Source: Synchiropus splendidus
Lineage: Eukaryota > Chordata > Actinopteri > Syngnathiformes > Callionymidae
Direction of reading: 5' to 3'
DNA: 64,000 bases
Assembly (NCBI RefSeq): GCF_027744825.2
Contig: NC_071351.1
Coordinates: forward strand, 17,125,001 to 17,189,000
Notes under the pieces: model-generated
Told to the model about the DNA's origin: nothing
The model's database searches: none
Seen by the model: the letters and a program-made list of their open reading frames with translations, nothing else
Made by a program: the position numbers and the translations under genes
Shown here: positions 13,621 to 23,985 of the stretch, piece after piece
Layout: each line of letters opens with the position of its first letter
Position numbering within the stretch: position 1 is the first letter of the stretch

Positions 13621-14935
13621 TGGAAAAACATTTCAGACAGCTTAGATTTAATCTGCAACTACTAGAAAGACCCTTTCTGCTATAGTGGGAGGTTAAATTT
13701 CCATGTTCTGAAGCTTCCCTGCAAAGTTATGGCACAATGTAGAAAACACGTTTTCAGCCTGAGATAAGGTGGGTTTCGGAACGGCAAACATAAAAATGTT
13801 GATAACTTTGGAAAAACACTTCAGACAGCTTAGATTTGATGTGCAACAACAAGAAAGACCCTTTCTGCTATAGTGGGAGGTGAAAATTTCATGATCTGAA
13901 GCTTCCCTGCAAAGTTATGGCACAATGCAGAAAAACGCTTTTCAGCCTGAGATAAGGTGGGTTTCGGAACGCCAAACATAAAAATGTTGATAACTTTGGA
14001 AAAACACTTCAGACAGCTTCGATTTAATGTGCAAATACTAGAAAAAACTCTGTTTGCTATAGTGGAATGTGAAAAATTCATGTTCTGAAGCTTCCAAGCA
14101 AATTATGGCACTAAGCAGAAAACGCGTTTTCAGCCTTAGATAAGGTTTGTTCCGGAACACCAAACATAAAAATGTTGATGACTTTGGAAAAACACTTCAG
14201 TCAGCTTAAATTTCATGTGCAACTACTAGAAAGACCCTTTATGCTATAGTGGGAGGTGAAATTTTCAATTTCTGAAGCTTCTCTGCAAAGTTATGGCACA
14301 ATGCAGAAAAAGCATTTTCAGCCTGAGATAAGGTGGGTTCCGGAACGCCAAACATAAAAATGTTGATAACTTTGGGAAAACACTTCAAACACCTGAGATT
14401 TGATGTGCAACTACGAGAAATACCCTTTGTGCTATAGTGGGAGGTTAAAATTTAATGTTAAGAAGCTTCTCTGCAAAGTTATAGCACAATGCAGAAAACG
14501 CATTTTGAGCCTGAGATAAGGTCGATTTCAGAACGGTAAACATAAAAGTGTTGATAACTTTGGAAAAACACTTTAGACAGCTTAGATTTAATGTGCAACT
14601 ACTAGAAAAACCCTTTCTGCTATAGTGGGAGGTTAAAATTTCATGGTCTGAAGCTTCCCTGCAAAGTTATGGCACAAAGCAGGAAACTCATTTTCAGCCT
14701 GAGATAAGGTGGGTTCCGGAACGCCAAACATAAAATGTTGATAACTTTGAAAAAACGCTTCAGACAGTTTAGATTTGAAGTGCAACTACTAGAAAAACCC
14801 TTTCTCCGATAGTGGGATCTGAAAAATTCATCTTCTGAAGCTTCCCTGCAAAGTTATTGCACAATGCAGAAAACGCGTTTTCAGCCTGAGATAAGGCGGG
14901 CTCCGGAACGCCAAACATAAAAATGTTGATAACTT

Positions 14936-16992
14936 TGTAGTGAAAGTGACGGATTGTCGGGTCACGGACGCCTGCGTCTGTGACGTGGATATTATGAAAA
15001 ATAATATCTCCTCGAAAGTTTGGGGCACCACCTGAAATATAGTTTCCAGGAGACTATTAAGCTCTCTTGATTAACACTTAATTAATTAATTAACTGTGGT
15101 AACTTAATTAATTATTAGCGTAATCAATCTATTTATCTGAAGTCACTACTCGTGATGTAATGTCCTTTACTGATCAGAGGCTCTTAGATTGATTATAACA
15201 CACTCCAAAGTAACATGATCAAGACCAACGTAATTTTATAGATTTATTTAGGAATAAAAGAACAGAAAGAAACAGGAAAGATGCAGAAGTAGAATAATAT
15301 GATCCCAACAATATCGCGATGGAAACGCAAACCAGTTATGAAGCAATGTCAATACTGCATCAGACGCGTATGTAACTGATGGGAAAGTTGAGACGTTCTA
15401 GTCTAACTGTGAACCTCAGGCAAGTAATGATATTACTAAACCCCAACACACCACTCTGTGCAGAGATTACAAGCAGCGGCTTACTTTGGCGATGAATGGA
15501 GGGATGAATGGGATGGATGGATGGATGAGAGGGTGATGAGTAGATGCAGAAGGTCGGTCAGGAGGTGAGGGAGGAGGCAGGTGGCTTTGGAAGGAGGCGT
15601 CCTGTTTCTCAGCGTGGTGGCTTGGAGGTGATGAGGACACGCAGCTTCAGGCGTCGATGGCACTCTCGGATCGTCTTCCGGACCGCCGTGGATCTTTCGT
15701 CGCAGACGGGGTGATCGTAGCTGGCAGAGAGCGGCGTAGGACCGAAGGCGTATCTTTTTCTCGTGCCAGGTGATTCACCGGTCTGAACAACCTTCTAGAG
15801 TGGTCGCCTTAATGACACACTCCAGGCAGCGGAAGGTTGTTGGAAGTTGGACTCGCGTACTCGTCACGGCCGCCGGCTGTGATCACGTGGTGTGACTGGG
15901 CCGTTCCTGAAGGAGGCTCTGGCTTGGCAGACCGCTGGAGGACGAGGGCGACGTGCAACTTTGGAGAAGTTCTCTATCACTCTCACACTTGGATGGGCAG
16001 CGAGTGGAATGCTGGCACGGCTTCAAGGGTGGAGGAGAAGCAAGAGTCTTTGCAGGAACTTGAGCAGGAACCGTCGAAGAAGTTGGTTGTAGTTGGTTGT
16101 AGGAGGCGAAGGAGCCAGAGGAAGCGGCAGAAGGAGGGCAAAGAGCGCAACCGAGGGCAACAGAGGGACAGAGGGGAGAGGAGCACAGAGGGACACAGAG
16201 GGCTGAACAGAGGGGTGAACAGAGGCTGAACCTCTGTAAACTGGGTCTTTTAAACTCTCATGAAGAGTCTCCTTGTCCAGTCTTGATTGGTTGAAGGAGT
16301 TCCATCACCTATTGCTGATTGGACGAGGATTTCCAAGCCTGGCCTTCCTCCTCCTCCTCCAACGGGGTCGTAAATTCCAGTCTTGAGATGGGAGATTTTG
16401 ATCCCCCCAGTACCAGAGTTTTATTTGACAATAAAACATTACCTGAGTTGTAAAGTTGCTCACAATCTGTCAAAACTTTCCCATCTCAATTCAAGCATTC
16501 AAACGACACCAAACATGACCATTCTAGCACATTGTCTTCTTATAACGATCAACATAACAATCAACCATTCATGTCAAGTTTAACATCACATGTTCAGGGC
16601 ATCTGGTTTGCTTGAACATCCTGTGGAAACCATGGGTTAAGTGGGAAACAAAAGTCCTTTTTCAGAAATACACATTAAGACACATTCACATACAAGTCTG
16701 TCTTTGTTCATCTGGAACCAGGAGAAGGGGGAGCTGTGTGTGTCCCCCACCAAACAGGGTTCACGAGTTGGTCAGGGTTTTTCCTCTTACGGCACAGCAT
16801 CCTGGACTGTTGCTCTAGTCTCTCCCCCCTTTGACCATTCCAATGATTTATGGTCCTTATCGGAGGGTTCCGAAACCTCTGAGCTGCCAAAGGCATGGTG
16901 GGAACCCAAGGAGATGTCTCCGAGTTGAAGTTACACATTCGGGAAAAGTTCACCAGGTCCATGCTTGAATCTCTGGAGAAGGAATCACTACA
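14936..16992 (-). mobile_element. Left LTR (3' LTR of the minus-strand retroelement)
   Basis: This 2057-bp segment is repeated in the same orientation at 23986-26075. Read on the minus strand it begins TGTAGTGA and ends TCACTACA, an 8-bp terminal inverted repeat with TG/CA ends typical of LTRs. It contains a GA-rich stretch (about 16150-16230) built on 'acagaggg' motifs. An AATAAA lies on the minus strand near 15246 within an A/T-rich segment. Short open frames inside it (for example 15481-15663 and 15837-16229) coincide with the repeat and show no known domain. The outer flank is satellite DNA. Confidence 0.93.
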
Positions 16993-17005
16993 TATCCCCC
17001 CTCTT
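16993..17005 (-). other. Polypurine tract of the LTR retroelement
   Basis: On the minus strand a purine-rich run, AAGAGGGGGGATA, lies directly against the TGTAG start of the 3' LTR. This is where a plus-strand primer is expected in LTR retrotransposons and retroviruses, and it supports the minus-strand orientation. Confidence 0.75.
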
Positions 17006-17400
17006 GGCGTCGTGTGGAATTGTCGCAGGTATTCCATCGGGGCCAAGATGAGTTGAGTCCTTCGGGTGGTCGTAGATGCCGCATGGATCCTGGTGATGAG
17101 AGTCACTCATACACTGACTGGTGTGTTCTAACATCCCCCACTCCCCTTAGTCAACTGAGAGAGAGTGAGTCAGTAGAATGACCCCCGGGGGTCGCATGCA
17201 TTTAGCTAATATCACCTAGACCGAGGTTGATGGAAACTAGATTCACGAGGGAAGTGTAGTTAGGTGGGTGAAGGTGAACCCGGTTCACCTAACATTGTTT
17301 GTGGCGAAGTTTGGAGTTCGGACTTGAATAAGGGTAAGTTGAGAGGAACTGGTGAGACTACGTGAGGAAAATTGTTAGATTTATCCTTCTCAAGTTCACT

Positions 17401-17940
17401 TTATTTAATTTCTTGAACTAGGCATAAGACAGCTTCATAGTGAATGGAATAAGTGTGGCTTAACTGATGAGGAAAATGTTTTTTTTCAAAAAGAAGGAGA
17501 AGGAGAAGATAGAAGAAGAAGAAGAAGAAGAAACATGCAATAATCAAGATCGACACGCCTATGAACACAACTATCACAGAGACTAGATATGTTTTTTTTT
17601 TGGTGAGAGAGATAATAGTTGACCTTTGAACTTGTATCAAGGTGGAGCCATGTTCTGCTGTTGGAGGAGCGCTTACATCATTAAGTCTTCTTGAGTGTTC
17701 TTTAGTTTTGGTTTGAACACCTAACAGCGATTAAACGAGTCCTTGAGATCTTTTATTCTTCTGAGAGAGAATGAAGCTGACGCTGACTATGGAAATTAGC
17801 AGGGTATTGGCTCCCGACCAAACACGAGTTAAAGGGGTAACCAGGTTTCTTATGGTGGTGTCGAGGTCTTGAAAGGCAGAATTGATAGGGGCCAGGTAAA
17901 TGGTTTGTTCATGTTGTGTGTGTTGAACGAAACGAAACAT
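17401..17940 (-). pseudogene. Possible envelope-like remnant with two hydrophobic segments
   Basis: Two short minus-strand frames (17940-17731 and 17640-17401) lie between the gag-pol stop and the 3' LTR, where env sits in retrovirus-like elements. The first contains 'ANTLLISIVSVSFILS' followed by a basic tail. The second contains 'YLVSVIVVFIGVSILIIACF' followed by a phenylalanine/leucine run from simple-sequence DNA. Both could be membrane segments of a decayed transmembrane protein. No cleavage site, fusion peptide or cysteine motif is visible, so the identity rests on position and hydrophobicity. The rest of 16993-18164 shows nothing recognisable. Confidence 0.3.
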
Positions 17941-18164
17941 TAGAATATTTCAGTCTTGACTCCCTAGACAGTGATTTGATGTTAATTTTTAACCGTAAAG
18001 CTTATTCTCATGCATTCATCACACATTGGCCACTTCATCTTAACAGTAACAGCAACCAAACAGCAACCAAACAACACGGATATGACACAGGTGTAAATTC
18101 AATAACTTATCATTTTTATACAGTCTGTAGTTATGCTTGATGCGGGTTTTCGTATCAGCCTATC

Positions 18165-21100
18165 CTAGTTATTATCCGGTGTTAGTTTTTTTTTTTGGAG
18201 ATGTTGGGGTGTGGTGCCGTTTAATTTGGTTTCGGTGAGCCCAGTTGCAAGAAGATTCATTGCTTCTGGTAGATTTGACCAGGGGTCCCACCCAATCGGT
18301 TTGCAGGTCTGACTATGGGGAATGTGACTCCCCTGTTTCAGATTAGGTTGAGTCGGCTGGAACTGACAGCATGTTAAGCACCCTTTTATGTAGTCAGCTA
18401 CATCTTGATGCATGCATGGCCAGTAGGCTACCTGCTGTAGTGCATCAACAGTTGCTTTGACACCCCTGTGACCTGTGCATGGTGCAACATGTGCATATGC
18501 TAGCATTACCCCCCTTAGGCTCAGTGGAACTGCAAGTCTTGGCATGGCATGTTCATCTGAGACATAAACCAGCAAGCCATCAACCATGCGCAGTTTGTTT
18601 TTGACCGTGAGCCAGTGGGACAGTTCCCTGTCCGGCGGGCCGCTATTGGGATTGGGGACGTCATTGTCATGGTCAGCCGTGACGCTGCGAATGAGAGATG
18701 ACAGGGTGGGATCTTGGTTCTGCCGATTTACCAGATCTGAGTTTTGAAAAACCTGGTCGCATGCCAAATGTAAAGATGTGTTACATTGTGTGGGAGTACT
18801 TCTGGATTGTTGGCGAGTTGCGGCCAACACGGCTGGCATGGACTCTGTGTGGATCCGAGCAGGTCGAACGCTCCATGGCTTCCCGTGGGGAGCACCTTCT
18901 TTGGCCAAAGTATCTGTGAGGTCATTATACTCTCTGTCTCGGCTGGGAATGTGTGATTGACCCCGTACCTTCTTCCAATGCACTCGCATGTCATGGGTGC
19001 TGACTGGGTGATCACAGACAGTGAACAAGTCTTTGTGTTTCACTGGCTTGCGTTTGGCCATGAGGAAACGGTTGCGTTTCTGGCCTGGAAGGTGGTAGAG
19101 AACGGTGTCAACATTTGAGTTTGAGGGTGTTCGTGGGTTGCTGCACGGGTCGTGTCTCGCCGAGTCACCCCCATTTGCTACTGTATAGTAAGAAGGGTGT
19201 GAGTCATGCTCTAGCGGCAGAGGTTGACGAACTTGGGCCCAGATTTTAAGACGTTGGAAATCTATAATCGGATCAAACCTGTTGAGTAAATCTTTGCCGA
19301 TAAGCAGAGGGATGTTGTTATGTGGTGACACATAGACCGGGTGGACTACAGTCATGGGTCCAATGGTCCAGTGTATTAGCGTTAAGGGGTTCAACTGTGT
19401 GCCAACGGTGGAGAATGCCCAGACATCTAATTTACATTTCTGTAATTTGAGAGTTTTATCTTGGGCGTGGGCAGCTCGCTGTAATTGGTCAAACACCTGT
19501 GTCGACATGGTAGTGATGTCTGCTGCCGTGTCAACGAGGGCTTCATAGTGAAGCAGATCTTCGAGAGTCGTGGCAAGGTAAAACTTGCGAGCCACCCCCC
19601 TTTCTGTCAACTCACCCAAAAGCTGTTGTGTGGGTTGAGCTGGGTGTTTGACCCATGAGTTTTCACCCAAGGGTGGCGAGTCCTGATCATAGTTGACGAC
19701 TAGGACTGCTGGGTTTGGTGGGTTTGAGGTTAGGTTCTTGTCTGCCGGTGGTGTGGCTTGACTCTCAGTTGCCTCCAGGCCTAGTCTGGAGGGAGGCTTC
19801 TTTGGATTTTGTTCCTTGTACCACTGGGCGAACAGCTTGTACATCTGTTCCTCCTCAGGACTGGGATTTTTCTGATTGTCACTTTTCTTACGACGACGGT
19901 TAGCCTGGGAATCTGCTTGAGTGGAGGGGACCGGTTTTACGTGGCCATCTCCATGGTTAGCGTGACGACGCCAAACGTTTCCAGGGTGTGGGGGTTTGTG
20001 GAAACCCGTCTGGTTGACCACGGACTGCGGTGGCGCTGTGGAGTCATCTGACCATGCCTTCTGTGAGAAGAATGCCTTACGGGCCTGACGAGGACTCGCT
20101 TTGCGCTCTGGTTGTCGGTGTGTCTGTGACAAAGGTTTTACTTCTGGCGGGGATACTGGTGCATCCCCTTCAAGTTCCATGTGGGAACTTTGGACACCCA
20201 GTGGCAGCAGTGAGTAAGGTGGTTCACCATTTTTCCAGTTGCCCAGCATCTGTTTTGCGAAGCCTTTATCTGCTAGGTCACGCAACTGAAAGCTATTCAT
20301 AGTGCGGGGGCAGGCTGTCACTCCAAGGTGGTGGCATGTGCCAGGATGAAGATTTCGGAGGAACAGGGCTTTGAAGTTGAGGTCTTCTTCCATATTTTGC
20401 TCATTTTTGTCACCGAAGAATGCTTGTCGGAGTCGGTGATAGTATTGAGCTGGTGGCTCATTTCTCCCTTGTTTGACAGCGATAGCTGACAACAGACCTG
20501 GTGAGGGTTCGGGGCTGGAGTATTCCCTCAGCATCATTTTGGTGAGGGTGTCAAAATCATTTTGGACAGCTGGTGGCTGCCTGTCAATGAAGTTGCCTAC
20601 CTCCCTGCTGGATGTGATTTTGAGGAGGTAGATTTTGTCTGGGGTGGTTGCCTCTGGGAACCGCTGAAGGTGATATTCGATGTCCCTCAGATATGACCTG
20701 GTCTCTGTATTACCTCCAGGTTTGAGCTCAAACCGAGGTATGTTGCAGGCCAGTTTGTTTAGTACATTTGTGGTCAGGCCCTGTGTTGGGGCTCTGTCGG
20801 GTGGGGCTGCGGCTGCATAACCTCCCTGGTGAGGAGGGTTATTAGGCCAGTGAAGGGAAGCAGAGTCATAGTTTGGTTGTGATCTGCTGCCTTCTGGGTG
20901 AGCGGTCCACTGAGAGAAGGGATTGAGAGATTTAAAGGTGATTGGTTGTTCCTTGGAATCTCTGAGCAGAGACCCTGGCTTAGATGGGGGCTTGTGGGCC
21001 GCGTCTCTAGCTCTTTGGGTTTGCTCTACTGTGTTTTGCAGCTCATTCTTTGTCCTGCTAAGGTCTTCTTGGAGCTGACTTATATGGTCCTCTAAGGACT

Positions 21101-21893
21101 TTACGTGGCGGAGGAGGTGGTAGTCCTTTTCTACTTCTTCCTCCTTTTCCGCCGTAATTGAGTCAACCTGACTTTGGAGGGACTGGACCTTTTCATTGGC
21201 TTGTTGTAACAACTGCCTGGTTTTATCATGTTCGTCCAGAAGTCGAAGGTAGAGCTCTGTTTGTCGAGGTGCTTGTTTCCTTAATGCTTCTGACAAGGTC
21301 TCCACTTCTGCAAGTGCATCAGACAGTTCTTTCTGACAAAAGGATAATCTTGCCTCCACCCGCTTGAGTTGATTCTGAGAGGTCAGTGACTCAGCCAGGG
21401 CATCTAGGAGGTCTTGCGTTTGTTGATCTCTGACGGCCTCATGGTCAGTTAGATCTTGTCTCAGTTGAGACACCTCTTGAGAAAGCTCTAGGTTGTCTTG
21501 TTTCAGCTTACTAAGTTCTGTGGTGTTTGACTGAGATTCAACCATGTCGAGTCTCTCTGTTAAGAGGGACTCCCTTTGTCTCAGCAGGGCTAGGTCCTGT
21601 TGTCCACGCTCCCATTGTCGTTCCCTGTTTTCAATTTCTTTGTCTTTAAATTTTAATTGTGCCACCAAGTTCAGGGTCATGCAACTTAGGGCTTTAACCA
21701 GGGATTTATCTTTGGGGTCCGTGGACTCCAATTGGCTCATGAGCTGAGCGATATTATCATTGATAGCGTCAGGTTGATCTGCTGCCAGGGTTGTGCTATA
21801 ACCTGGGCACATCTTATCAGTGATTGTGGCGAGCAGGTGCTCTAACGAATCCAGGTTTTCGTAGTCGACCGGGGATTCTCTGCTTTCAGCCAT
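18165..21893 (-). CDS. Gag-protease-(RT-deleted)-integrase zinc domain polyprotein, 1242 aa
   Basis: This is the longest open frame in the window. Residues ~80-295 are rich in Glu, Gln, Leu and Arg with heptad-like spacing and look like coiled coil. Residues ~370-560 resemble a capsid-type gag of LTR elements. A basic segment (~590-680) follows, and no CCHC knuckle is seen. An aspartic protease domain lies at ~775-895 with 'LVDTAADIT' (Gly replaced by Ala in the usual DTG) and 'PLLIGKDLL'. Residues ~970-1003 ('VHWKKVRGQSHIP', 'LAKEGA') resemble the end of an RNase H. Residues ~1134-1176 form the integrase HHCC zinc domain (H, 'GHRG', 'CLTC'). The reverse transcriptase, most of RNase H and the integrase catalytic core are absent, yet the frame is open. 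This looks like a non-autonomous element that still encodes gag and a protease. The start at 21893 is the first Met after a long leader. Confidence 0.88.
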   Translation of the reverse strand: MAESRESPVDYENLDSLEHLLATITDKMCPGYSTTLAADQPDAINDNIAQLMSQLESTDPKDKSLVKALSCMTLNLVAQLKFKDKEIENRERQWERGQQDLALLRQRESLLTERLDMVESQSNTTELSKLKQDNLELSQEVSQLRQDLTDHEAVRDQQTQDLLDALAESLTSQNQLKRVEARLSFCQKELSDALAEVETLSEALRKQAPRQTELYLRLLDEHDKTRQLLQQANEKVQSLQSQVDSITAEKEEEVEKDYHLLRHVKSLEDHISQLQEDLSRTKNELQNTVEQTQRARDAAHKPPSKPGSLLRDSKEQPITFKSLNPFSQWTAHPEGSRSQPNYDSASLHWPNNPPHQGGYAAAAPPDRAPTQGLTTNVLNKLACNIPRFELKPGGNTETRSYLRDIEYHLQRFPEATTPDKIYLLKITSSREVGNFIDRQPPAVQNDFDTLTKMMLREYSSPEPSPGLLSAIAVKQGRNEPPAQYYHRLRQAFFGDKNEQNMEEDLNFKALFLRNLHPGTCHHLGVTACPRTMNSFQLRDLADKGFAKQMLGNWKNGEPPYSLLPLGVQSSHMELEGDAPVSPPEVKPLSQTHRQPERKASPRQARKAFFSQKAWSDDSTAPPQSVVNQTGFHKPPHPGNVWRRHANHGDGHVKPVPSTQADSQANRRRKKSDNQKNPSPEEEQMYKLFAQWYKEQNPKKPPSRLGLEATESQATPPADKNLTSNPPNPAVLVVNYDQDSPPLGENSWVKHPAQPTQQLLGELTERGVARKFYLATTLEDLLHYEALVDTAADITTMSTQVFDQLQRAAHAQDKTLKLQKCKLDVWAFSTVGTQLNPLTLIHWTIGPMTVVHPVYVSPHNNIPLLIGKDLLNRFDPIIDFQRLKIWAQVRQPLPLEHDSHPSYYTVANGGDSARHDPCSNPRTPSNSNVDTVLYHLPGQKRNRFLMAKRKPVKHKDLFTVCDHPVSTHDMRVHWKKVRGQSHIPSRDREYNDLTDTLAKEGAPHGKPWSVRPARIHTESMPAVLAATRQQSRSTPTQCNTSLHLACDQVFQNSDLVNRQNQDPTLSSLIRSVTADHDNDVPNPNSGPPDRELSHWLTVKNKLRMVDGLLVYVSDEHAMPRLAVPLSLRGVMLAYAHVAPCTGHRGVKATVDALQQVAYWPCMHQDVADYIKGCLTCCQFQPTQPNLKQGSHIPHSQTCKPIGWDPWSNLPEAMNLLATGLTETKLNGTTPQHLQKKKLTPDNN

Positions 21894-23961
21894 TTAATCG
21901 TTTGTTTTGTTTTATTGCTGAATTCCTTAATTTACGCTTGTAAGCTAGTTAAAATGTTAAAGGAAAACTTATCAGCGAATTGTTCTTAAGTTATTGAAAA
22001 CCAACTTAAATTATTGGGATGTTAAAAGTAACGGTTTAAGTAATTGCTATTGTTATTACTCAGGTTGTTGAGATAACCAGGGGATCACTTTAGGTGCGTT
22101 ACTTTTAGCGGATTTGATTTCTAAAATTTCAATGTTAATTTAAAATTTGTTTGAATCAAATCTCAAATTGTTTAATTGTTTCTACTAATAACTCTTTAAG
22201 TTATTTAAGTGAGTAACAAGTTGTTTTTTTTTTTTTTTTTTAATTCAATAGTTGGTTTGTCAACTTGGATGCAAGATTTAATTGTGTGGGCTATTTATGG
22301 ACTGGTTGAATTATTTAATTAATAAGTAATTATTAATTAAAAAGGCAAGGTTTGTTTCTATTGTCGATGTTTCTAATTGAGTAGTGAGACAGCTATTCAA
22401 TAAAAATATTCAAGTGTATCTGTGTATAAATTTGTAATCTTAATTCTTAATTAAAATTATTTTTATACACAAGTGGGGTTGGAATTACTAGGTTTGTAAT
22501 TTTAAATCCAAACTGTAGTTTGACTTTGGGTTGGTGACAACAGGTGAAGCGTGTAAGCTGGACAGGTAGAGAAAGACTGTGGAGCAAGAATCTGCAAACA
22601 CTGAAAAAAAAAAAAAAATAGACAAAGCTTTTTTTTTTTTAAAACACACTGCACAATGGACAGGCAGCACCACAAGCATCAGCAATTTGCAGGATGGCAG
22701 AAAGCAAACAGCTAATTTGTGTGCAAAGCAAAACAAACAACACAAGCTAATCGTGGCAGATTAGCATTACCAGCTATTGCAGCTGCAGACTGTAACACCG
22801 CTAGTGGTGGCCTCGCAAGTAGCACAGCACAAACAAGGCACGGAGGCCCCAACTGTCAACTTAAACAAGTTGGCACTGTAACAAAATAAGCCAAAGACTA
22901 AAGTTATCCAACCTCAGTACCTTAGCATCTGACATGGTAACTAAACAATAGCTTTCACCGCAGTTAGGCTATCAGTAGAAGTGAGCATCACACGCCTTAG
23001 CATTAGCAACAACAAATAGCCTTCAACAGTGTTAAACCTATTGTCAATGGCAGGCTAGCTGTTAGCCGGCTAGCCTAGCAACAGTTGCTACGCTGACGTC
23101 ACTTCCTTTAATGAGGCGGGACTTCCTGTCCGCCCTCCAGTGGGGTACAGTTACTACAGAGACGTGCGCTTCTTTCACAGGGAAGAAGAAGCTGCGACCA
23201 CGCATGCGCGAAAGTCTTATGAGATCAAAATCTCTGCTCTACACACAGCAATAAATAAGTGAATGAGGCGGGACTTTCTGTCCGCCCTCCAGTGATGTGG
23301 AATGACTCCAGAGGTGCGCGCTTCTTCCACTGGGAAAAAGAAGCTGCGACCACGCATGCGCGAAAGTCTTATGAGATCAAAATCTCTGCTCTATGCACAG
23401 CAATACAAGAATAGGTCAATTACGCTCACCACACCCAACACAAGCTCACGTCAATTGATCACTATTGTTCCCGTAGGCAGAAACTCGTGCGCCGGGCAAA
23501 TGTAAGACTCCCGTCGTGTTGGAACAACGTTTTAATAACTGGTTAGCTACGCCAATTATTAAAGTTGGAGTTGGACGTGAAGGTTCACTGTTGGTTAGAC
23601 GCTCGTAACTCGGTCGTGAATTCCGTCCGCAGGCCTGATGAATTAATGCTCAGCGTTTGTCACTAGAGCAAACACATGTATATTCTCTCGATAAGACTTG
23701 TAGTCTTTTTTTTTTTTTTTTTTTTCGAGGCAGTAGGTACCATCAAAGTAATTTCAGTGCTTTTGAAGCACAGACAAAGTGGTTTAAACGCGTTATTAAT
23801 TTTGTTCTTATTTTTATTTATTTATTTTTCTTAATAATGTCTCAGCGCAGGCTGGACACACGCTTTGAAGAGAGTGAGAGGGAAGAAACGGGGTGAAGCA
23901 AGGGGGGGGAACACTCTACCTTTATGGAATGGTTTACAATCAAAATTTAGCAATTAATCAG
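21894..23961 (-). other. Long untranslated leader of the retroelement
   Basis: About 2 kb separates the primer-binding site from the gag start on the minus strand. It is A/T rich near gag, with poly-T and poly-A runs at 22224-22242, 22604-22618 and 22630-22640. It is G/C rich around 23040-23420 and has a poly-T run at 23707-23725. No open frame with a recognisable product was found on either strand. Such a leader would be expected to hold packaging signals, but none can be proven by eye. Confidence 0.55.
23111..23404 (-). repeat. 142-bp tandem duplication in the leader
   Basis: 23111-23252 and 23263-23404 are close copies. Both start with 'atgaggcgggact', share 'cgccctccagtg', then 'aagctgcgaccacgcatgcg' and 'tctctgctct', and end at 'cagcaata'. 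Each carries the self-complementary 'gcatgc' in a GC-rich context. The copies differ mainly around 23140-23185 and 23292-23335. A repeated structured element in the leader could matter for RNA dimerisation or packaging, which is inference. Confidence 0.85.
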
Positions 23962-23978
23962 CCTCACACGGGGCACCA
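23962..23978 (-). other. Primer-binding site matching elongator tRNA-Met
   Basis: The plus strand reads cctcacacggggcacca, which matches the 3' end, including CCA, of vertebrate elongator tRNA-Met as I know it. The minus-strand transcript is therefore complementary to that tRNA over 17 bases. It lies 7 bases inside the 5' LTR boundary at 23986, a longer gap than the usual 0-3 bases. Confidence 0.85.
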
Positions 23979-23985
23979 ATAAGGC

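Larger units (their letters stand above)
1..14935 (+). repeat. Satellite array, ~188-bp monomer (about 79 copies)
   Basis: The same unit recurs every 187-189 bases from the window start to the LTR at 14936. Conserved blocks are the 'ttgataactttggaaaaacac' type segment, 'cttcagacagcttagatttgatgtg', 'tttctgctatagtggga', 'tttcatgttctgaagcttcc' and 'atgcagaaaacgcgttttcagcc'. The spacing was checked at 341, 529, 717 and 905. Monomers differ by scattered substitutions and small indels. The unit carries a perfect 14-bp palindrome, gaaaacgcgttttc. Short open frames on both strands repeat with the monomer and carry no recognisable domain, so I treat them as non-coding. A centromeric or pericentromeric role is possible, but no CENP-B box was seen. 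Confidence 0.97.

Noticed and set aside
376..14081. Many 60-120 aa open frames on both strands
   Set aside because: They recur every ~188 bases with the satellite monomer, exist in both directions over the same DNA, and show no domain. They are repeat by-products.
15481..17106. Open frames inside the left LTR and next to it, e.g. 15837-16229 and 17106-16708
   Set aside because: They lie in or across the LTR, have compositional bias from GA-rich DNA, and are disrupted or differ in the right LTR.
18698..21747. Plus-strand open frames over the gag-protease gene
   Set aside because: These are antisense shadows of the 1242-aa minus-strand frame.
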